64,000 nt of DNA from Brachionus koreanus (Eukaryota > Rotifera > Eurotatoria > Ploima > Brachionidae), in the NCBI GenBank assembly GCA_016987375.1, contig PJRA01000313.1:2371567-2435566 (forward strand). Reading direction: 5' to 3'. The notes under the pieces are model-generated. The model ran no database searches. It worked only from the letters and a program-made list of their open reading frames with translations, and was not told the origin of the DNA. Of this stretch, positions 1-13,590 are shown in pieces (within the stretch, counting starts at the first letter, position 1; every line of letters begins with the position of its first letter). Made by a program: the position numbers and the translations under genes.

Positions 1-1364
1 AGTAAAAGTAGTAAATTGGGTAATTTAAATATTTTTTTAACAAAACAATCACCATGAAATTTAAAATCAAATTGCTTAAATTTATAATTTTCTTTTCAAT
101 AGTACAATTATAAATTCTATTTTTAGTTTCAATGCTGTTTTTTTTAATATAATCTAAGAATAGTCATTTTGTGTATTCGATGGGTAACAACTAACAAACC
201 TTAAAAAACTGACTAGTCTTTTAGAACTTATGTAATCATCACTATATTTCTATTTCTATCAATTTTATGCCAAATTAAATATAAAAATTTAATTACAATT
301 TTTGGTTTTTTTATTGTAAAATTATTGGTATATTTCTAAATAAATGGTTACTTATTTCAAAAGTTCAGTATTTTTGTAGCTAAATGTTGTTAATAAAATT
401 TAAAAATTTTCAGGCAATAATTTTTAGTACTATTGTTGAATTATTTTTATAAAGATTCAAATTTTCTAAATAAACGATTTCAGGTAATTTGAAATTTTAG
501 TTCAAAAATTACAGTACAAAAAGGAAAAATGATAATTAGAAAAAAAATTATATAATTTTTCCTTTTTGTACTGTAATTTTTGTACTAAAATTTCAAATTG
601 CCTGAAATCGTTTATTTAGAAAATTTGAATCTTTATAAAAATAATTCAACAATAGTACTTAAAATTATTGCCTGAAAATTTTTAAATTTTATTAACAATT
701 AACATTTTAGCTACAAAAATGACAACATTTATTTATTTTATTAACAACATTTATGAAAAAATTTTTTCATATTGCCAGGATTTCATTTTTTAATATATAA
801 GCATTCTTAAAATTATTTTTGGTTCACATTTCAATTACTGAAGGAAAAAAGGAAGCTGAATAAAATTTTCTGAAAAAAAATAATTTATCTTATTATAGCT
901 ATTTATCTTACAAAACAATATTTATCTGTTCTCATAATAATTTGAAATAGGAATTTTAATATTAACCCAATTATCACATAAATTAAAAATGACTCTATAA
1001 ATTGAAATAAAATAAAATCAGCGTGCACAAAATTTAAATAATTTTATTTTACATGATAAACATTTAATCATTAATTCAAAAAATAAGATTACATCAAATC
1101 TTTTTATATTTTCTTTGTCTTTTTTCATTAATTTTTTTTCTAAAATTCACGATATCTTTTTTAAGCTTTCTTTTTTTTTTCACTTCATAGTTAGCTTAGA
1201 TTTTATGAACATTTAATTATTTGTTTAAAATAAAAATAACATTTATTTTTATTTATTTGGTTTGAGTAAATAAATTTTAAAATCTAACTGCTCTCAAAAA
1301 AGCAAATTAATTCTTTTAATAAAAATTCAAAATTAGATTTTATTAACAATTTTTTTACATTAAG
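1..1364. other. AT-rich stretch before first recognised exon
   Basis: No convincing coding exon was found here. It contains the palindrome at 371-719, described separately, and otherwise AT-rich sequence with homopolymer runs. The next gene is entered by a splice acceptor (AG at 1363-1364) with no in-frame ATG nearby, so its first exon probably lies in this stretch or left of the window. I could not locate it. Confidence 0.5.
371..719. repeat. Near-perfect palindrome of about 350 bp (foldback/MITE-like)
   Basis: The left arm (about 371-537) reads as the reverse complement of the right arm (about 547-719), with only a handful of mismatches and two small indels, around a roughly 10-nt centre. 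The outer ends are TTTTTGTAGC and GCTACAAAAA. A 19-nt piece of the outer left arm recurs in inverted form just beyond the right end (about 733-752), so the right end is ragged. Flanks show no clear target duplication, so I cannot assign a superfamily. A single-stranded transcript would form one long hairpin. Confidence 0.85.
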
Positions 1365-4205
1365 AAAAAAAGAAAAAGGAAACAAATCAACAAAAGAATA
1401 CAAGTGAACCAAGTGAGTCGACCAGCGAAATAAACAAACATATTCTTAAAAATAATGCCAAATTGATTGGTAACCGGAGCAAAAAGGAAACAACTGATTC
1501 CTTGAATAAAAATAGTTTGAATAAGAAATTGAGCCGAATAAGTGTTGATCGTGTAGATAAGTGTGAGAGTCCGGATTCAGACAAAAATAATTTGAAAAAT
1601 AGAAAAAAAACACCTGTTTCTGATCGAAATACAAATAACAATCGTAGATTGACCAAAATGAGCAATGAATCTTCAACTGAAACTTTAACAACTAGCGACA
1701 ATGAGTCAACAAAATTATTTTCAGACTCTAAGCCAAGTTTTAGAAACTATATTGATGAAATTACTGAAGATACAATAGAAAAGAGCCCATCGATTGTTAT
1801 TAAAAAACCTAGCAAATCTAATGAAAACAGACCCAAAGACAAAAACAAAAATTTAAAAAGCGATCAACTTAAAATAAGGTCTAAAGATATTTTGAATAAA
1901 AAAAAAGAAAAACTAGAGAAACATGAATTATCTTTTAGTGAACAAGAATATTCCGATCATAACAATACCGTTCGAAATCAAAAAAATATTCAATTAACCA
2001 AGCCAAGTTCATCAAGCAAAAAATCAGTATCAATTGGAAACATCTATGAGCATTCAAAAAACCAGAAGCACACTGATTACAAATCTCAAGCTAAGCCTAG
2101 TAATAAGGAAAAAATTATAGACCTAAAAAACCTACCAAAAGCCAAAGCATATGAAGGCTCTGATTCTTTAGAAGATCTTGATTCTTCAGTTCCGACAATA
2201 AATGACAATTATGAGTATGCTTCTTCGACAGTAGTAAAAAATGAACAATTTAACAAGTCTCAAAAGCCTGATAAGAGAACTGAATACCTTCAAAAGAAGT
2301 ACAAACAAGCTCAAAAACAATCGCTCAATGATCTTAACAACGAAAAAAAGAAAAATTATGAACAAAAATATGTCAAACATTATCAGCAAAAGCCTAGAAT
2401 TTATCCTCAAAAAAAACATGTGGATGACTCGACATTTATGGCGAGCGATGTTGAATCAGTAGTTGAGAAAAGAAAAGCTCTTAAGACAAGCAAACGGTAT
2501 TTTTTGTTCTTTTTTTATTGTGAAAAATTTAAAGCTATTTTCATTTGAATTTAAGAGATTTAATGAAAAAATTAGCCGAAGAAGTCGAATTTTTGAAACA
2601 AGAAATCCTCAAAAAAAATCGAAATCAGTCTAGTGCTTCAAAAGAAAGAAAGCAACGTTCAGATTTTGCGATTAGTGGTAAGAAATTTTTCAAAATTTTT
2701 TCTTTCAATTGCTGGACCATAAAATTTTGCTTATGATCCTGCCTTAAAATAATAAATTACACACAAATAACCATTAAACTCATTAGATTCTAGAGATCAA
2801 GTATCCGACTCTCAAATAATTAAAAATAAAGAGGATAAATTAAAAAAATATGCTCAAATACCTCAAGTTATAGTAGATGCACCTCAAAAATTAGCAAAGC
2901 ATAAAAACTGTGAGAATCCTAATGTTTTGCGTCAAAAAAATAAAAATGTTTTTGTCATAAAAAATTCTAATGGAAAGGAACGCTATTTCTATGTGATAGA
3001 CAATAACGAGCTTAAAGAAAAATCAACTTCTAATTCAATCTCTTCAAATTTGGATTTCAAACGTAATCCAACAATAAAAGCAATCGATCATACAGATATC
3101 AAAAACTATAGATTTTCTTCAGTTCAAAATTTATTTAATCTAAAAAGAAAAGATAAATTTTTAGATGGTACATACTTATTTTTTTAGAAACTAGATATAT
3201 TTTTAGACTGTTTTTGTTTTTAGATTGAAATAATTAAAATAGTTTAGTTTAAATGTAAAATTTTTAGATATTAATTAGCTCATTATTTTATTAACAAAAT
3301 TAATAGTAAAATTTTAATTTATTTTTTAAGATTATTTTTCGGATGAAGAATTAGACAACAATTTTTTTACTGATACTGATCTTGTTTCGAGTAATCGAGC
3401 TCGCTCTCACTTGACCAAAGATCGGCGATATTTATCTACCAATGATATATTTGAACGCAAAAGTTCAAATAGACAAACTGGTAGGCAGAGCTACATGTCT
3501 AAATGTCCCAGCTCAGTCTCAAGAGATCGCGGAAATTATCCTCTAGTCGATTATTCGATACCGATTAAAAAGGAAAATGAGTTAAAAACACCAATACCAA
3601 TTGTTGTTGGCAAACCGATTAGTAAAAAATCGCGAGAGTGTTTGATTTTCCTTCCAGTGAATAATCCAGATATGGCTAACAAAATTCCAGTTAATTTGAT
3701 ACCCTATTCGATCAAGGAGAATAGAGAGGACTCAGACTTTGAGCTTGATAGTAGTCTTAAGAATTTAATACATCCAAAGGCTTTAAATGGACGACACTCA
3801 TCGAAACATCACATAAATGAAATTTTAAATGAAAAACAAAGTTCTTCATTATTGCATGATTCAAATGAGTCTTCACCAGAAAAGTATAATATCAAAGTCT
3901 TAAATAGACTTTTTTAATATATTTTTTCTTTAGAAAAAGTCGTAAAATTCGCTATTATATTCGAGAGTATGCTGATATTTCGACAGTTTCAGATAATGAA
4001 AACATGTATAGAAGGTTTAGTTAAAATATTTTTTTGGTGCTTAACGCAAATTGTTTTTGATTTTTTTGATTCTTTTAAAAATTGCACTTTTTTGTTCAAT
4101 ATTTTGTTTAACAGACACCAAATGAATTTATTAAAAAAATTTTTTTTTGTTTTAACTGGAGTGCTTAATATTTTCTCACAATCTTTAAACACTTATCAAC
4201 CTTAA
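1365..4205 (+). CDS. Uncharacterised Lys/Ser-rich protein, multi-exon, 5' end missing
   Basis: I do not recognise this gene. At least six exons join in frame: 1365-2496, 2556-2677, 2787-3167, 3331-3883, 3934-4014 and one from 4115. Introns of 50-163 nt have GT...AG ends, and their phases agree through the fifth junction. The product is highly charged and low in complexity, rich in Lys, Ser, Asn and Asp, and looks largely disordered. A short heptad-like stretch (LAEEVEFLKQEIL) at the second exon may be a coiled coil. The start is absent: the first exon is open back to its acceptor without an ATG. The 3' end is uncertain. Exon six can read to a stop at 4205, or splice on to an exon at about 4447-4550 that ends in a basic stretch (AKRIRKKLYYRIF). 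No domain assigns a function. Confidence 0.6.
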
Positions 4206-4550
4206 AAAATTTATCCATCATCCGATTAAGCATTGAATGGTGGATAATTTTTTAATATGTTTTACGCTATGGCTTTTAAAAACACATTCTGTTTTATTTC
4301 TTTGATAAAAATAACTTGATCATATTTTTAAATATTAAAGAGCTGATCAAAATGATGATTATGTAGAAAAGGAAACCAATTTAAATGTAACTTTTATTTT
4401 TGTTCATTTAAAGTTAGCATGCTCTTAATATTTTTTTCTATTCAGTCAGCTGATTTAGACATATTGGTTGATAAAGCTATGGAATATGCTCACTCTATAT
4501 CCAACAATGCCAAGCGGATTAGAAAAAAGTTATATTATAGAATTTTTTAA

Positions 4551-6377
4551 AATTAAGATTATATTTAATTTTCTAATAAAATTATTTTAAATATTTTATG
4601 ATTTTTATTTGAATGTTTGTTTACTTTATTTTAGGTAATTGCCTAAAATTTTCTCAATAATTTGGAGCTGATAAAATCATGCAATTTAAAGCGTGTTTAT
4701 ATATTTAAATTATGAGTTGAAAAAATAATTGATTATCTATTAGAAATAATTGTTTAAGATAGAAGCGCAAAATTAATGACGCCTTTAATATCATTTAAAA
4801 TAAAATCAATGTTTTAACAAATTAAAATTGGTTGAATATTTTCTTTTAAATTAGAAAAAATCAAAAATTAATTAAACGTAATACGATATTATTATTTTAT
4901 TCTCTAAATTAAATGCCTATCAATTCTTTTGTTATAGAAAACAATCTTTTAAACTATTTTTTCGTATACATATATAAATATTTACCAAGCATAGAAAGCC
5001 CTAAGAAACAAATAATTAGTCTGAGTATCAAAAAAAATCATGCAAATTTAGGGATAAGTTTTAAAGACTATTTTATATGTGTCAAAAATTAAATGGGTCA
5101 TTTTTTAATTAAATATTTAAATTTCAATAAATATTTTTATGCATGAAATACCATAAATTAGAAGCTGTCAGGTCAGATTAGCCATGGGATTAAAAAATAA
5201 AACCTCGCTACATCAAAATCGGTCTTTTATCGATTTTATCTTGCTCGCTCGCTTGATTATCTTTTTGAGAAAAGAGATTGATTTCATTGCAGCTGCTTAT
5301 GTAATCATCTGATATCTTAAGATGCAACTTTTTTTGAAAGGATAGTAATTAAGAACCAACGGGTACAAATCAATCATTTCTTGATTATTTGATGCAATAA
5401 ATTTTGAAGTACTAAAATAATTATCTTTATTTTAACTCAAATTTTTCATTATTTGCTTCAATGATTTTTGTTTTCCTCAATTGGGTGATCATTTCAAATT
5501 GTTGTTCATTTTTACACCAAGAAGCTATATTTAATCCTAAATCTCAAGATTAACTAACTAAGTAAAACCAAATAGAACCAAGGATAGGTATTATAGAGCA
5601 TTTTCATCATTTTTTTTAAATAATTTATTGTATTTTTAAGTTAAAAAGGCTTTTGAAAAAGTTTACTTAAAATTTTTTTTATTGTTATTTGAATTATCTA
5701 AATTAAATTCTATAATTTGAGTTTAAACTATATTCTAAAGGTTTGGATTAATATTTTGTCTATTTAGAGTATAAAATTTTTACTTTCTCATAGCTATTTT
5801 GTTTAGTAAGACAAACATGCAGTCTTCCTCATTATTATATCAGGTAAAGCTTTAGTTGTATATATTTTTTTCGCAATTATGAACAGCGTTAAACAGATTC
5901 TATGTAAAAAAAAAAAAAAAGAAAATATTTATAATAAAATAAATAAATAATAAATATAAAATATGCATTATAATCGCCATAAGCCTAGAGGCATATTATC
6001 TTAATATTATTTCTATAAGTTTAATTATGATAATTCTCGCCGAGAAACGAAAAAGTTCAGCATATTTTAATTTCATTTTATAAAAGCCTCGACTTGAACA
6101 AAACAAAAATAGTTTCGTTTCCGACAAACTCACAACCTAGAGAATATAAAATTATAATAATTAGACTAAAAATTGATTTAATAAAAAAAAATTTCGCTTT
6201 GATTACTCACTTTAAACCATGGTCTCTCATCTTTCCGCATACGATTCATTGCTTTAAATAAAAAAAAATGTTGTTGCCTCAAATATTTTTTTAATATAAA
6301 AATTAGACTTATTTTTTTTCTAAAGATAATTAAAGATTTATTTTATGACTCTCATACTAGTTCATTTAAACTAGAAA
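4551..6377. other. Intergenic, 5' of the homeobox gene
   Basis: AT-rich sequence with no supported exon or RNA gene. The part next to the homeobox start presumably holds its 5' UTR and promoter, but I see no motif specific enough to mark. Confidence 0.4.
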
Positions 6378-7403
6378 ATGGAACCGCAAATGAACGCAGT
6401 AGCTGACTTGACCAATTTAAGCTCAAATCCGTCACTGATGTATTCGACACAAGGCGATCAGTTAGACGCGCCTGGCAATTCAAATAACGAAAATATAAAT
6501 CCACACTTAGGCCAAAACAAATGCGATATAAACCAGCTATTGTCTCAGATAATGTCGATAACGAGCCAGTCGCTACGCGATGCACAAGAAAAAAAAGATG
6601 AATTAGAATCGAACAGAATAAAACCTGCCTTGTACCAGGTTCTGTGTGAGCTCAAGGAGAAAACAGCGCTGAACATGCGACAATCAATGGACGATGATCC
6701 ACAAGACCCGCAAATAGCTCGTTTGGACAATATGCTGATGGCTGAGGGTGTATCAGGCCCCGAGAGAGGCCAGGACAACCTACCATTGTCTCCATCTCAG
6801 CAAACAAATGTCAATTCTGCTGACTCAATGGCCCTAGAGCATTCGGACTACAGACTAAAATTGACCCAAATACGCGAGGTCTATCACACTGAACTGGACA
6901 AATATGAACGAGCTTGTAGCGAGTTCACTACGCACACAATCCATCTGCTTAAAGACCAAGCCAAAACTCGACCCATTACACCACGCGAAATCGATCGTAT
7001 GGTACAAATAATTCGGCGCAAATTTAGTTCAATACAAGTTCAATTGAAACAAAGCACATGCGAAGCTGTTATGATATTAAGATCCAGATTTTTAGATGCT
7101 AGACGAAAGAGGCGAAATTTTTCCAAACAGGCTAAAGAAATACTTGACGCTTATTTTTATTCACATCTATCCAATCCGTATCCGTCTGAAGAGGCTAAAG
7201 AAGAACTTGCGCGCAAATGTGGCATAAGTGTTAGTCAAGTGAGCAATTGGTTTGGAAATAAGAGAATTAGATATAAGAAAAATATTGGTAAGGCGCAAGA
7301 GGAAGCCTCGCTATATGCAGCAAAGAATGCGGTTGCGGTTGGCGGCGCTGGTGCCGAATGCAGCGCTGTTGCTAGTCCTATGAATAGCACTTACTCGGAG
7401 TGA
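6378..7403 (+). CDS. PBX/exd: PBX/Extradenticle TALE homeobox transcription factor
   Basis: PBC-class TALE homeodomain protein of 341 aa, a nuclear DNA-binding cofactor of Hox and MEIS/Hth proteins. The N-terminal part (about residues 36-220) carries the conserved PBC-A and PBC-B regions, for example [20 protein letters not shown] and the [14 protein letters not shown] segment. The 63-residue homeodomain spans about 241-303, has the TALE three-residue loop extension ([12 protein letters not shown]) and recognition helix [12 protein letters not shown]. The tail is short and Ala/Gly/Val-rich. The ATG at 6378 is the first in frame and gives the family's usual start region. The gene is a single exon, whereas PBX genes in most animals have several introns. 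It stands alone, about 2 kb from either neighbour. PBX orthology is firm; the copy number in this genome is unknown. Confidence 0.97.
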   Translation: MEPQMNAVADLTNLSSNPSLMYSTQGDQLDAPGNSNNENINPHLGQNKCDINQLLSQIMSITSQSLRDAQEKKDELESNRIKPALYQVLCELKEKTALNMRQSMDDDPQDPQIARLDNMLMAEGVSGPERGQDNLPLSPSQQTNVNSADSMALEHSDYRLKLTQIREVYHTELDKYERACSEFTTHTIHLLKDQAKTRPITPREIDRMVQIIRRKFSSIQVQLKQSTCEAVMILRSRFLDARRKRRNFSKQAKEILDAYFYSHLSNPYPSEEAKEELARKCGISVSQVSNWFGNKRIRYKKNIGKAQEEASLYAAKNAVAVGGAGAECSAVASPMNSTYSE

Positions 7404-9520
7404 TCAATATTGTGAATAATGTTAATTTAAGAAATAATTGTTCAGTTTTTTATTTAAAAAAAAAGCTTTAAATCAAAATTTAATGTCAAGATTGCTGTGT
7501 TTTTTGCTTACTAGCTATCATTTTCATAAAATAATATCTATCAGGTGGGATTTAAAATATCGATAGGTGAAAACAATATTTTTTTTAATGTCCAAAAGTA
7601 TTAGTTTTTTTTTTAATCGTTTTCTTTTAATGTTATTCTATTTTTAATTGCATTCAAAATTTCAACTCAATTTTTAAAGCATCTTTTTTTCTAATTCAAT
7701 TTTTTCAATAATAAAAGTTAATCAAATTCAAAATTCAAATTATTTATTCTGAAAATATTTCAATAAACTATTAAGTTTTATCAACATGGAATGAAAATTT
7801 TTATGTAAATCAGATCAAACTGATAAAATTTAAAAATTGATCATAAAATTCAAACATTCTAAAGCAAAAACTAGTAAAAAATCTTGTAAAAAAATGCATT
7901 AAATTTTAAAAATTTCACAATTTAAACTTTAGAATAAAAAATTTAAATTCAGGCTTTATTGGAAAACAAAAAATTGAACTTTAATCAGCTTATAAATTTT
8001 TTAACTGAACAATTTAAAATTTGTACACTTTGTGTCCTAGTTGAAAAAAAAATCCTAAAACTTGACCCTTCATTTTCTCTGAATATCTGAAATATGATGA
8101 AAAATAAAAAGATTCGATCAAGCTATGCAATAAAATTTTAAAATTCAGATTTTGTTAAAATTAAATTTTTTAATTAAAAGCTACTATACCTCAAGTTAAA
8201 ATTTTGCTCCAAATTTACCGTAAATATTTGTTTTTTAACGCTTAAGATACTAAAGCTGAACATCAAATTTTGTCTGTCTAATAATAATACTTAATTTTTC
8301 CAACCGACTAGACGTTGGTAAACCTAAAAATTACTAGAAATTTTTTAAGTGCAATTAAATTAGCTTAGTTTATTTTTTATATTATGTCATTTTAATAATT
8401 AGTTTTGACAGACGATTTTTTTGATGAAATGAATTCAAATTTAATTTAGACTATTTGAGTTTAGAATAACAAAAATTAATTCTTCTTAATTTCGTATTAT
8501 TATCTAGTTATTTAATCAAACCAACTTTTTTATCATTCAATTAAAGAAAAAAATTCATGATTCTAATTATATAATTCTTAAAAATGAATTAGCGATTTTA
8601 CTTTAATTTAATTTAGTTAAAGTCATCGCATGATCATAATAAAATTCTTTCGGGTTTAAGAATTTATATTCAGTCAATTTTCTTAAATGAAAGAATAAGA
8701 AATTTGTAATTTTTAAATTTATTATTTGAATATATAACACGCATTTCTCCAGATATTTTCTTTTTTGAGTATTCTACCAAGTTTGATATTTAAAAAAGCT
8801 ATTTTGAAAAATTTCATGGTAGATGAACCATCAAAAAAATTATTTAATTTTACTAAATTAAATTCAATAACAGCATTTATTGTTAAATTAAAAAATAAAT
8901 ATTTTTCTTTTGATGCATATAATTGAGTTTAAATTTTAAAAAGAAATTTCTTATTTTAAATATTAACCTGAAAAAATAATTATAATTATTGCTATTAATT
9001 TTTATTAATTATTGAAGTAAATATACAGGTTTTTTTCGTCAAGTCTCTAGTCTTAAAACATATTCAGAAAAAAAAATGTTATGATAATTTTTTCAATTAT
9101 AGGCAAATTTATGCATTTAGATTGTACCATAAACCATTTTCGAGATTTTTGATATATCAATAGATCCGAAAATTTTATACTAAAACTGCCTTAAGTCGAA
9201 AACTTGGCATTGCTTACTGAAAAAATAAACAAATGTGCATGCATAATATCTAAATTACTATTAGGTTTTTATTTTTTTTAGTACCTAAATTACTTTTTTT
9301 AATAAAATTAAAAGAAAAGTATTTTTTTTGTGTAACTAACAATTCATAACATAACTTTATTATTTTTCAAGTAGCTACTAATAAATTGATTTTTAAATTT
9401 TCAATTGACAAGCTTTTTTAATGGTGATGATTTTCTAAAACGCAATGTACTCTTCTAATTTCACATACTTATTTATTAGATTGACTGATTTGAATAATTC
9501 AAGCACAAATACGAAAAAAA
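7404..9520. other. Intergenic, no gene seen
   Basis: About 2.1 kb of AT-rich sequence after the homeobox gene, dense in short poly-A and poly-T runs. I found no exon with coding character, no RNA gene and no recognisable transposon protein. Confidence 0.5.
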
Positions 9521-9904
9521 ATGATTTTTTTTCAAATAGTCAAACAGAAAAAACCAAATAAAAGAAAGAAATTAATGAATGTGGCGAAGAAAAAACGTTC
9601 AGTATGCTCAGAGCGATTTTCAATTATGGAGAAAAAATCTATGTTTGCAAACTTGTTATTGGCATTAAATAGGAACCTTAACTGTTTTCTGAATTTCCAT
9701 CTTAAATTTTGCCAATTGAACAAAACGCGAAAAGAGTTAGATGTAAAAATGCCTCTTCATAAAAACTCTGTTGGTTCTTTAAATAAATCAGCTTTTAAAA
9801 TGCCTACAAAATTGAATTTAAATATTGATCAATCCAAGATTCGAACAGTCTTAAATCAAATTAAAAACCAAAGCGTCTTAGAGGAGGTCAAAGAAGAAAT
9901 ATAA
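9521..9904 (+). CDS. Doubtful small Lys-rich ORF
   Basis: Open frame of 127 codons, rich in Lys and Asn, with no recognised domain. The C-terminal third (NIDQSKIRTVLNQIKNQSVL...) looks more protein-like than the start, which runs through poly-A and poly-T sequence. Possible splice sites inside the ORF mean the true gene could be a shorter terminal exon. It lies about 430 bp upstream of BOP1 on the same strand. It could be a lineage-specific protein or chance. Confidence 0.3.
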   Translation: MIFFQIVKQKKPNKRKKLMNVAKKKRSVCSERFSIMEKKSMFANLLLALNRNLNCFLNFHLKFCQLNKTRKELDVKMPLHKNSVGSLNKSAFKMPTKLNLNIDQSKIRTVLNQIKNQSVLEEVKEEI

Positions 9905-10333
9905 AATTTTTTTTTTTTTTGGTCTATTGTCCTTTTTGAACATAGATTGTAATTAAATAACCCCTCAAAAAATATAAGCCATTACTATTATTCTGATAAA
10001 AAGATTATATCTATAAGAAATAAAAAAAATATTTAAACAAAAATATTGAACCGAGCAAAAAATTTTGAAATTTAAATAAAAATCATATTTTGAATAAAAG
10101 TTTGAATAAAAATAAACATTGGTATGATTTAAAAGAATATAAATAAAAAAAAAGCAAGCATTATTGTCAAGAAAGAAACAAACAAATTTTAAAAATTATA
10201 TTTTATGCATTCACTAAATCAAATGCATTAAAATATATTTAAAATTTTTCAAAACAAAACTCATGCCGTCTATCTTATAATCAAAGAATAATTTACATTA
10301 TTTTTTTAATAGAGTTTTTTTAAAATTTTTAAA
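9905..10333. other. Short AT-rich spacer upstream of BOP1
   Basis: No gene seen. It presumably includes the BOP1 promoter and 5' UTR. No distinct regulatory motif can be read. Confidence 0.4.
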
Positions 10334-13255
10334 ATGGAAAAAACTATAATAAAAAAAGGTAAGAGAAAAACAGCACAAGAACAAAAAATGCTCGACCAAA
10401 ATAATGAAATAGCCAAAGATGTGTCCGAGTCCCTTTCAGCTAGTTTTGCATCAAATGGAAGTCTCATTTCTTCTTTAAATGAATACGATTTAGACACATC
10501 AGATGAAGAGGTAAACAAACATTTTAAAAAAATTCATTGTTCAGTTCAATAAAAATTAAAAAGGACTTGAGAAACACTATAGGAAATGTACCTTTAAAAT
10601 GGTATGACGACTTAGACCATATTGGATATGATTTGGATGGAGATAAAATATCCAAACCAGCTGGATCGAAACGTAATGATGAACTAGATGAATTTTTGGA
10701 AAAAATGGAAAATCCTGACTATTGGCGAACTGTAAAAGATAGTCAGACAGGTGGTAAAATAGTTCTATCTGATGAAGATATTGAAATAATAAAAAGACTA
10801 ACGTCGAGCAAATATGCAAATAAAGATGTTGAGGAATTCGATACATCAACCTTCTTCACCAGAGATGAAATGAAAACACCGCTTAGTGGACGACCAGAAC
10901 ACAAACGATCGTTCATTCCATCAAATTGGGAACGCTTAAGAGTCGGAAAGTATGTTCATGCTATTAAAATGGGATGGATTAAGCCTACAATCAAAAAACC
11001 TGATGACAAAGAGCAAAAATTCTATGACATTTGGGGAGATGAAAACGATGCAGATAATCGCAAACATATGCATCATTTGCCGGCACCAAAATGCCCATTG
11101 CCTGACAACTATGAATCCTACAATCCGCCTCCAGAGTATTTGTTTGATGAAGAAGAAGAGGAAAAATGGGATAAACAGGAACCAGAAGATCGACGCATTA
11201 ATTTCAAACCTAAAAAATATCCGTCTCTTCGTCTGGTGCCCGGATATGGCAACTTTATCAAAGAAAGATTTGAACGATGTTTGGACATGTATTTGGCACC
11301 CAGACAAAGAAAAATGCGGGTTCAAGTTGATCCTCAAGACTTACTTCCCAAATTACCCAAACCAAGAGATCTTCAACCATTTCCGACAACTCTCGCCATT
11401 GTAATTTTATCATTAAACTAATCACAAGATTTAATTCTTTTTAAAGACGTTTAAAGGACATAAATCAACTATCACATCGATTAGTGTACATGCATCCGGA
11501 CAGTGGCTATTATCTTGTAGTAATGACAAAACAGTCAAATGTTGGGAAGTATCTACAGGAAGATGTATTAACACCTGGACATTTGAAGCTAAAACTATCA
11601 ATTGCGCATGGATACCTGTTCAAAATTTATGCCTATTTTCAGTAGTTTAGTAAGTGATTTTTCAAATTTAAATCAGAAAATTTTTCCAAGCATTTTAATG
11701 CTTTTATTATTAATAAGAATTAAATAAAAAAAAAATATTTATAAAATTTCTTTTCAATCCTTTGCTATTAAAAATAAAAAATTTTTTGGTCTTTTAATAT
11801 TATTCTTAATTTTTAATAATTTTTAGCTTTTTTCTTTTAATGAATTTTTCAGAATTTTATTTTATTTTTTGAATAATTTTTAATTAATAACAAGAATTCT
11901 AAATATTATTAATATTTAAAAGATAATATTAAAATTATTGTTTTTTTTTCTATTAAGATTTTTGATTTGTCTATTGAGATTCTATAAAATATTAATTTTT
12001 TTTAGTTTTAGATATTATTAAATTTTCCTACGTACCTAAATTCAATGTGTCTCAGATGCTTTTTATTATATAGCTATTATTTTAAATAATACTCAAGTGA
12101 TTTAAAAAAATAAATAGTTAAAAATTTTTAAATTTTTAGCGACAATATTTTGATGATAGCCAATCCGAAATGCGGCGACAAAGTCATATTGAGTAACACG
12201 GATGGAAAAATTGCTGAATATTGTGTCCATTTTCAGCAGTCTGATCAAGCCAAATCAGTAAATGTTCAAGGATCTGAAGAAGAAAATTCTGAAAAAAATA
12301 AAACTGATACCAAAAAGCAACCAGCGTCATGGAAATTTTTTCCCGATAAAAAAAATGATCCAAATTATAAACAAGGTTTCAGGATACTAGTTACCCATCA
12401 AAAAGTAAGCTTAAATTTTTTAACTCTTTTAATACTATGTTTAAAATCAAGGCTTTAAAAAATGTTTCCTGGCATCCAAAAGGAGATTATTTTGCTACTG
12501 TTTTAGACGACAAAAATTCAAACAGTGCAGTGATAATGCATCAACTAAGCAAGCAAAAATCGGTTAGGCCTTTTGCAAAAATGAATGGTATTGTACAACA
12601 GGTTGTATTTCACCCATCTAAGCCGATACTTTTCGTAGCAGTAAATTATAAAAACTAAATTTCATCCTTCTAGTTTTGAATTCTTTTTTCTCAAAGACTC
12701 AACGTTATGTTAAAGTTTACGACTTAGTTAAACAATTATTAGTTAAAAAATTACTAACTAATGTCCAATGGGTTAGTTCTTTGGACGTTCATCCAGCAGG
12801 AGATAATTTGATTATTGGAAGTTATGATAATCGTTTGAGTTGGTTTGATTTGGATCTTTCAACAAAGCCTTACAAGACATTGAAGTAAAAATTTTTTTGA
12901 AAATAAAGAGAAAGAAAAGCTAAAATCATTTTAAGACACCATAAAAAAGCTATACGAAGTGTTGCTTATCATAAAAAATATCCTTTATTTGCATCATGTT
13001 CTGATGACGGGACTGCAATTGTATCTCATGGAATGGTTTACGAGTAAAATTAGATATTTTATCAATGGATCAACTAAAAATTGAAAATTTTTTTTTAGTG
13101 ATTTAATGCAAAATGCGTTGATTGTGCCATTAAAAATATTAAGAGGACATGAAATAACCAAAAATATTGGTGTGACTTGCTGCAAATTTCATCCAACACA
13201 GCCTTGGTTATTTACTAGTGGTGCTGACAAAACTATTAGATTATATTCTAATTAG
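10334..13255 (+). CDS. BOP1: Ribosome biogenesis protein BOP1 (Erb1)
   Basis: BOP1/Erb1 is a nucleolar subunit of the PeBoW complex (Pes1-Bop1-WDR12) needed for 27S/32S pre-rRNA processing and 60S assembly. Eight exons join in frame to 707 aa, close to the animal family length: 10334-10510, 10564-11400, 11447-11649, 12140-12404, 12452-12640, 12697-12884, 12936-13043 and 13099-13255. The N-terminal BOP1NT domain (about residues 60-335) is clear, with the landmark [20 protein letters not shown] across the first junction and the segment ending [13 protein letters not shown]40 propeller follows, with repeats such as [20 protein letters not shown] and a terminal [11 protein letters not shown]. Six of seven introns are 46-56 nt; intron 3 is 490 nt. 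All exon junctions were chosen by phase and by restoring the family sequence. No break is seen. Confidence 0.95.
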
Positions 13256-13590
13256 ATTATAAATAAAATAATGAAAAAAAAATGATTCCCTTTCAAAATT
13301 AATTTTGAAAAATATTTTATATTTTAAAACTTTAAACTCTAAATATCAAATCTAAATTAAAAAAAATTAATAGTTATAAATTACAAACTTAAATAATTAT
13401 GAACTATGTGTAATAAACTATGTCTCAACTTTTTAGCAGACCCACGATCTGCCATTTTTGTGGGCTAGACACATTTTTTTTCCCCATTTTTTGCCAAATT
13501 AAAGATTTTTTGGTAATGTTATTTAGAGACCAAATGAGGAGTCGGAGAGTTTTTAAATTAAGAAGTTTAAGAGCAAAGTTTACTCAAAAT
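13256..13590. other. Spacer between BOP1 and the assembly gap
   Basis: The 3' flank of BOP1. The last 150 bases before the gap are less AT-rich and include CCCACGATCTGCCATTTTTG, unlike the surroundings, so they may belong to the repeat hidden in the gap. The open frame running through the Ns from 13420 is an artefact. Confidence 0.4.
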
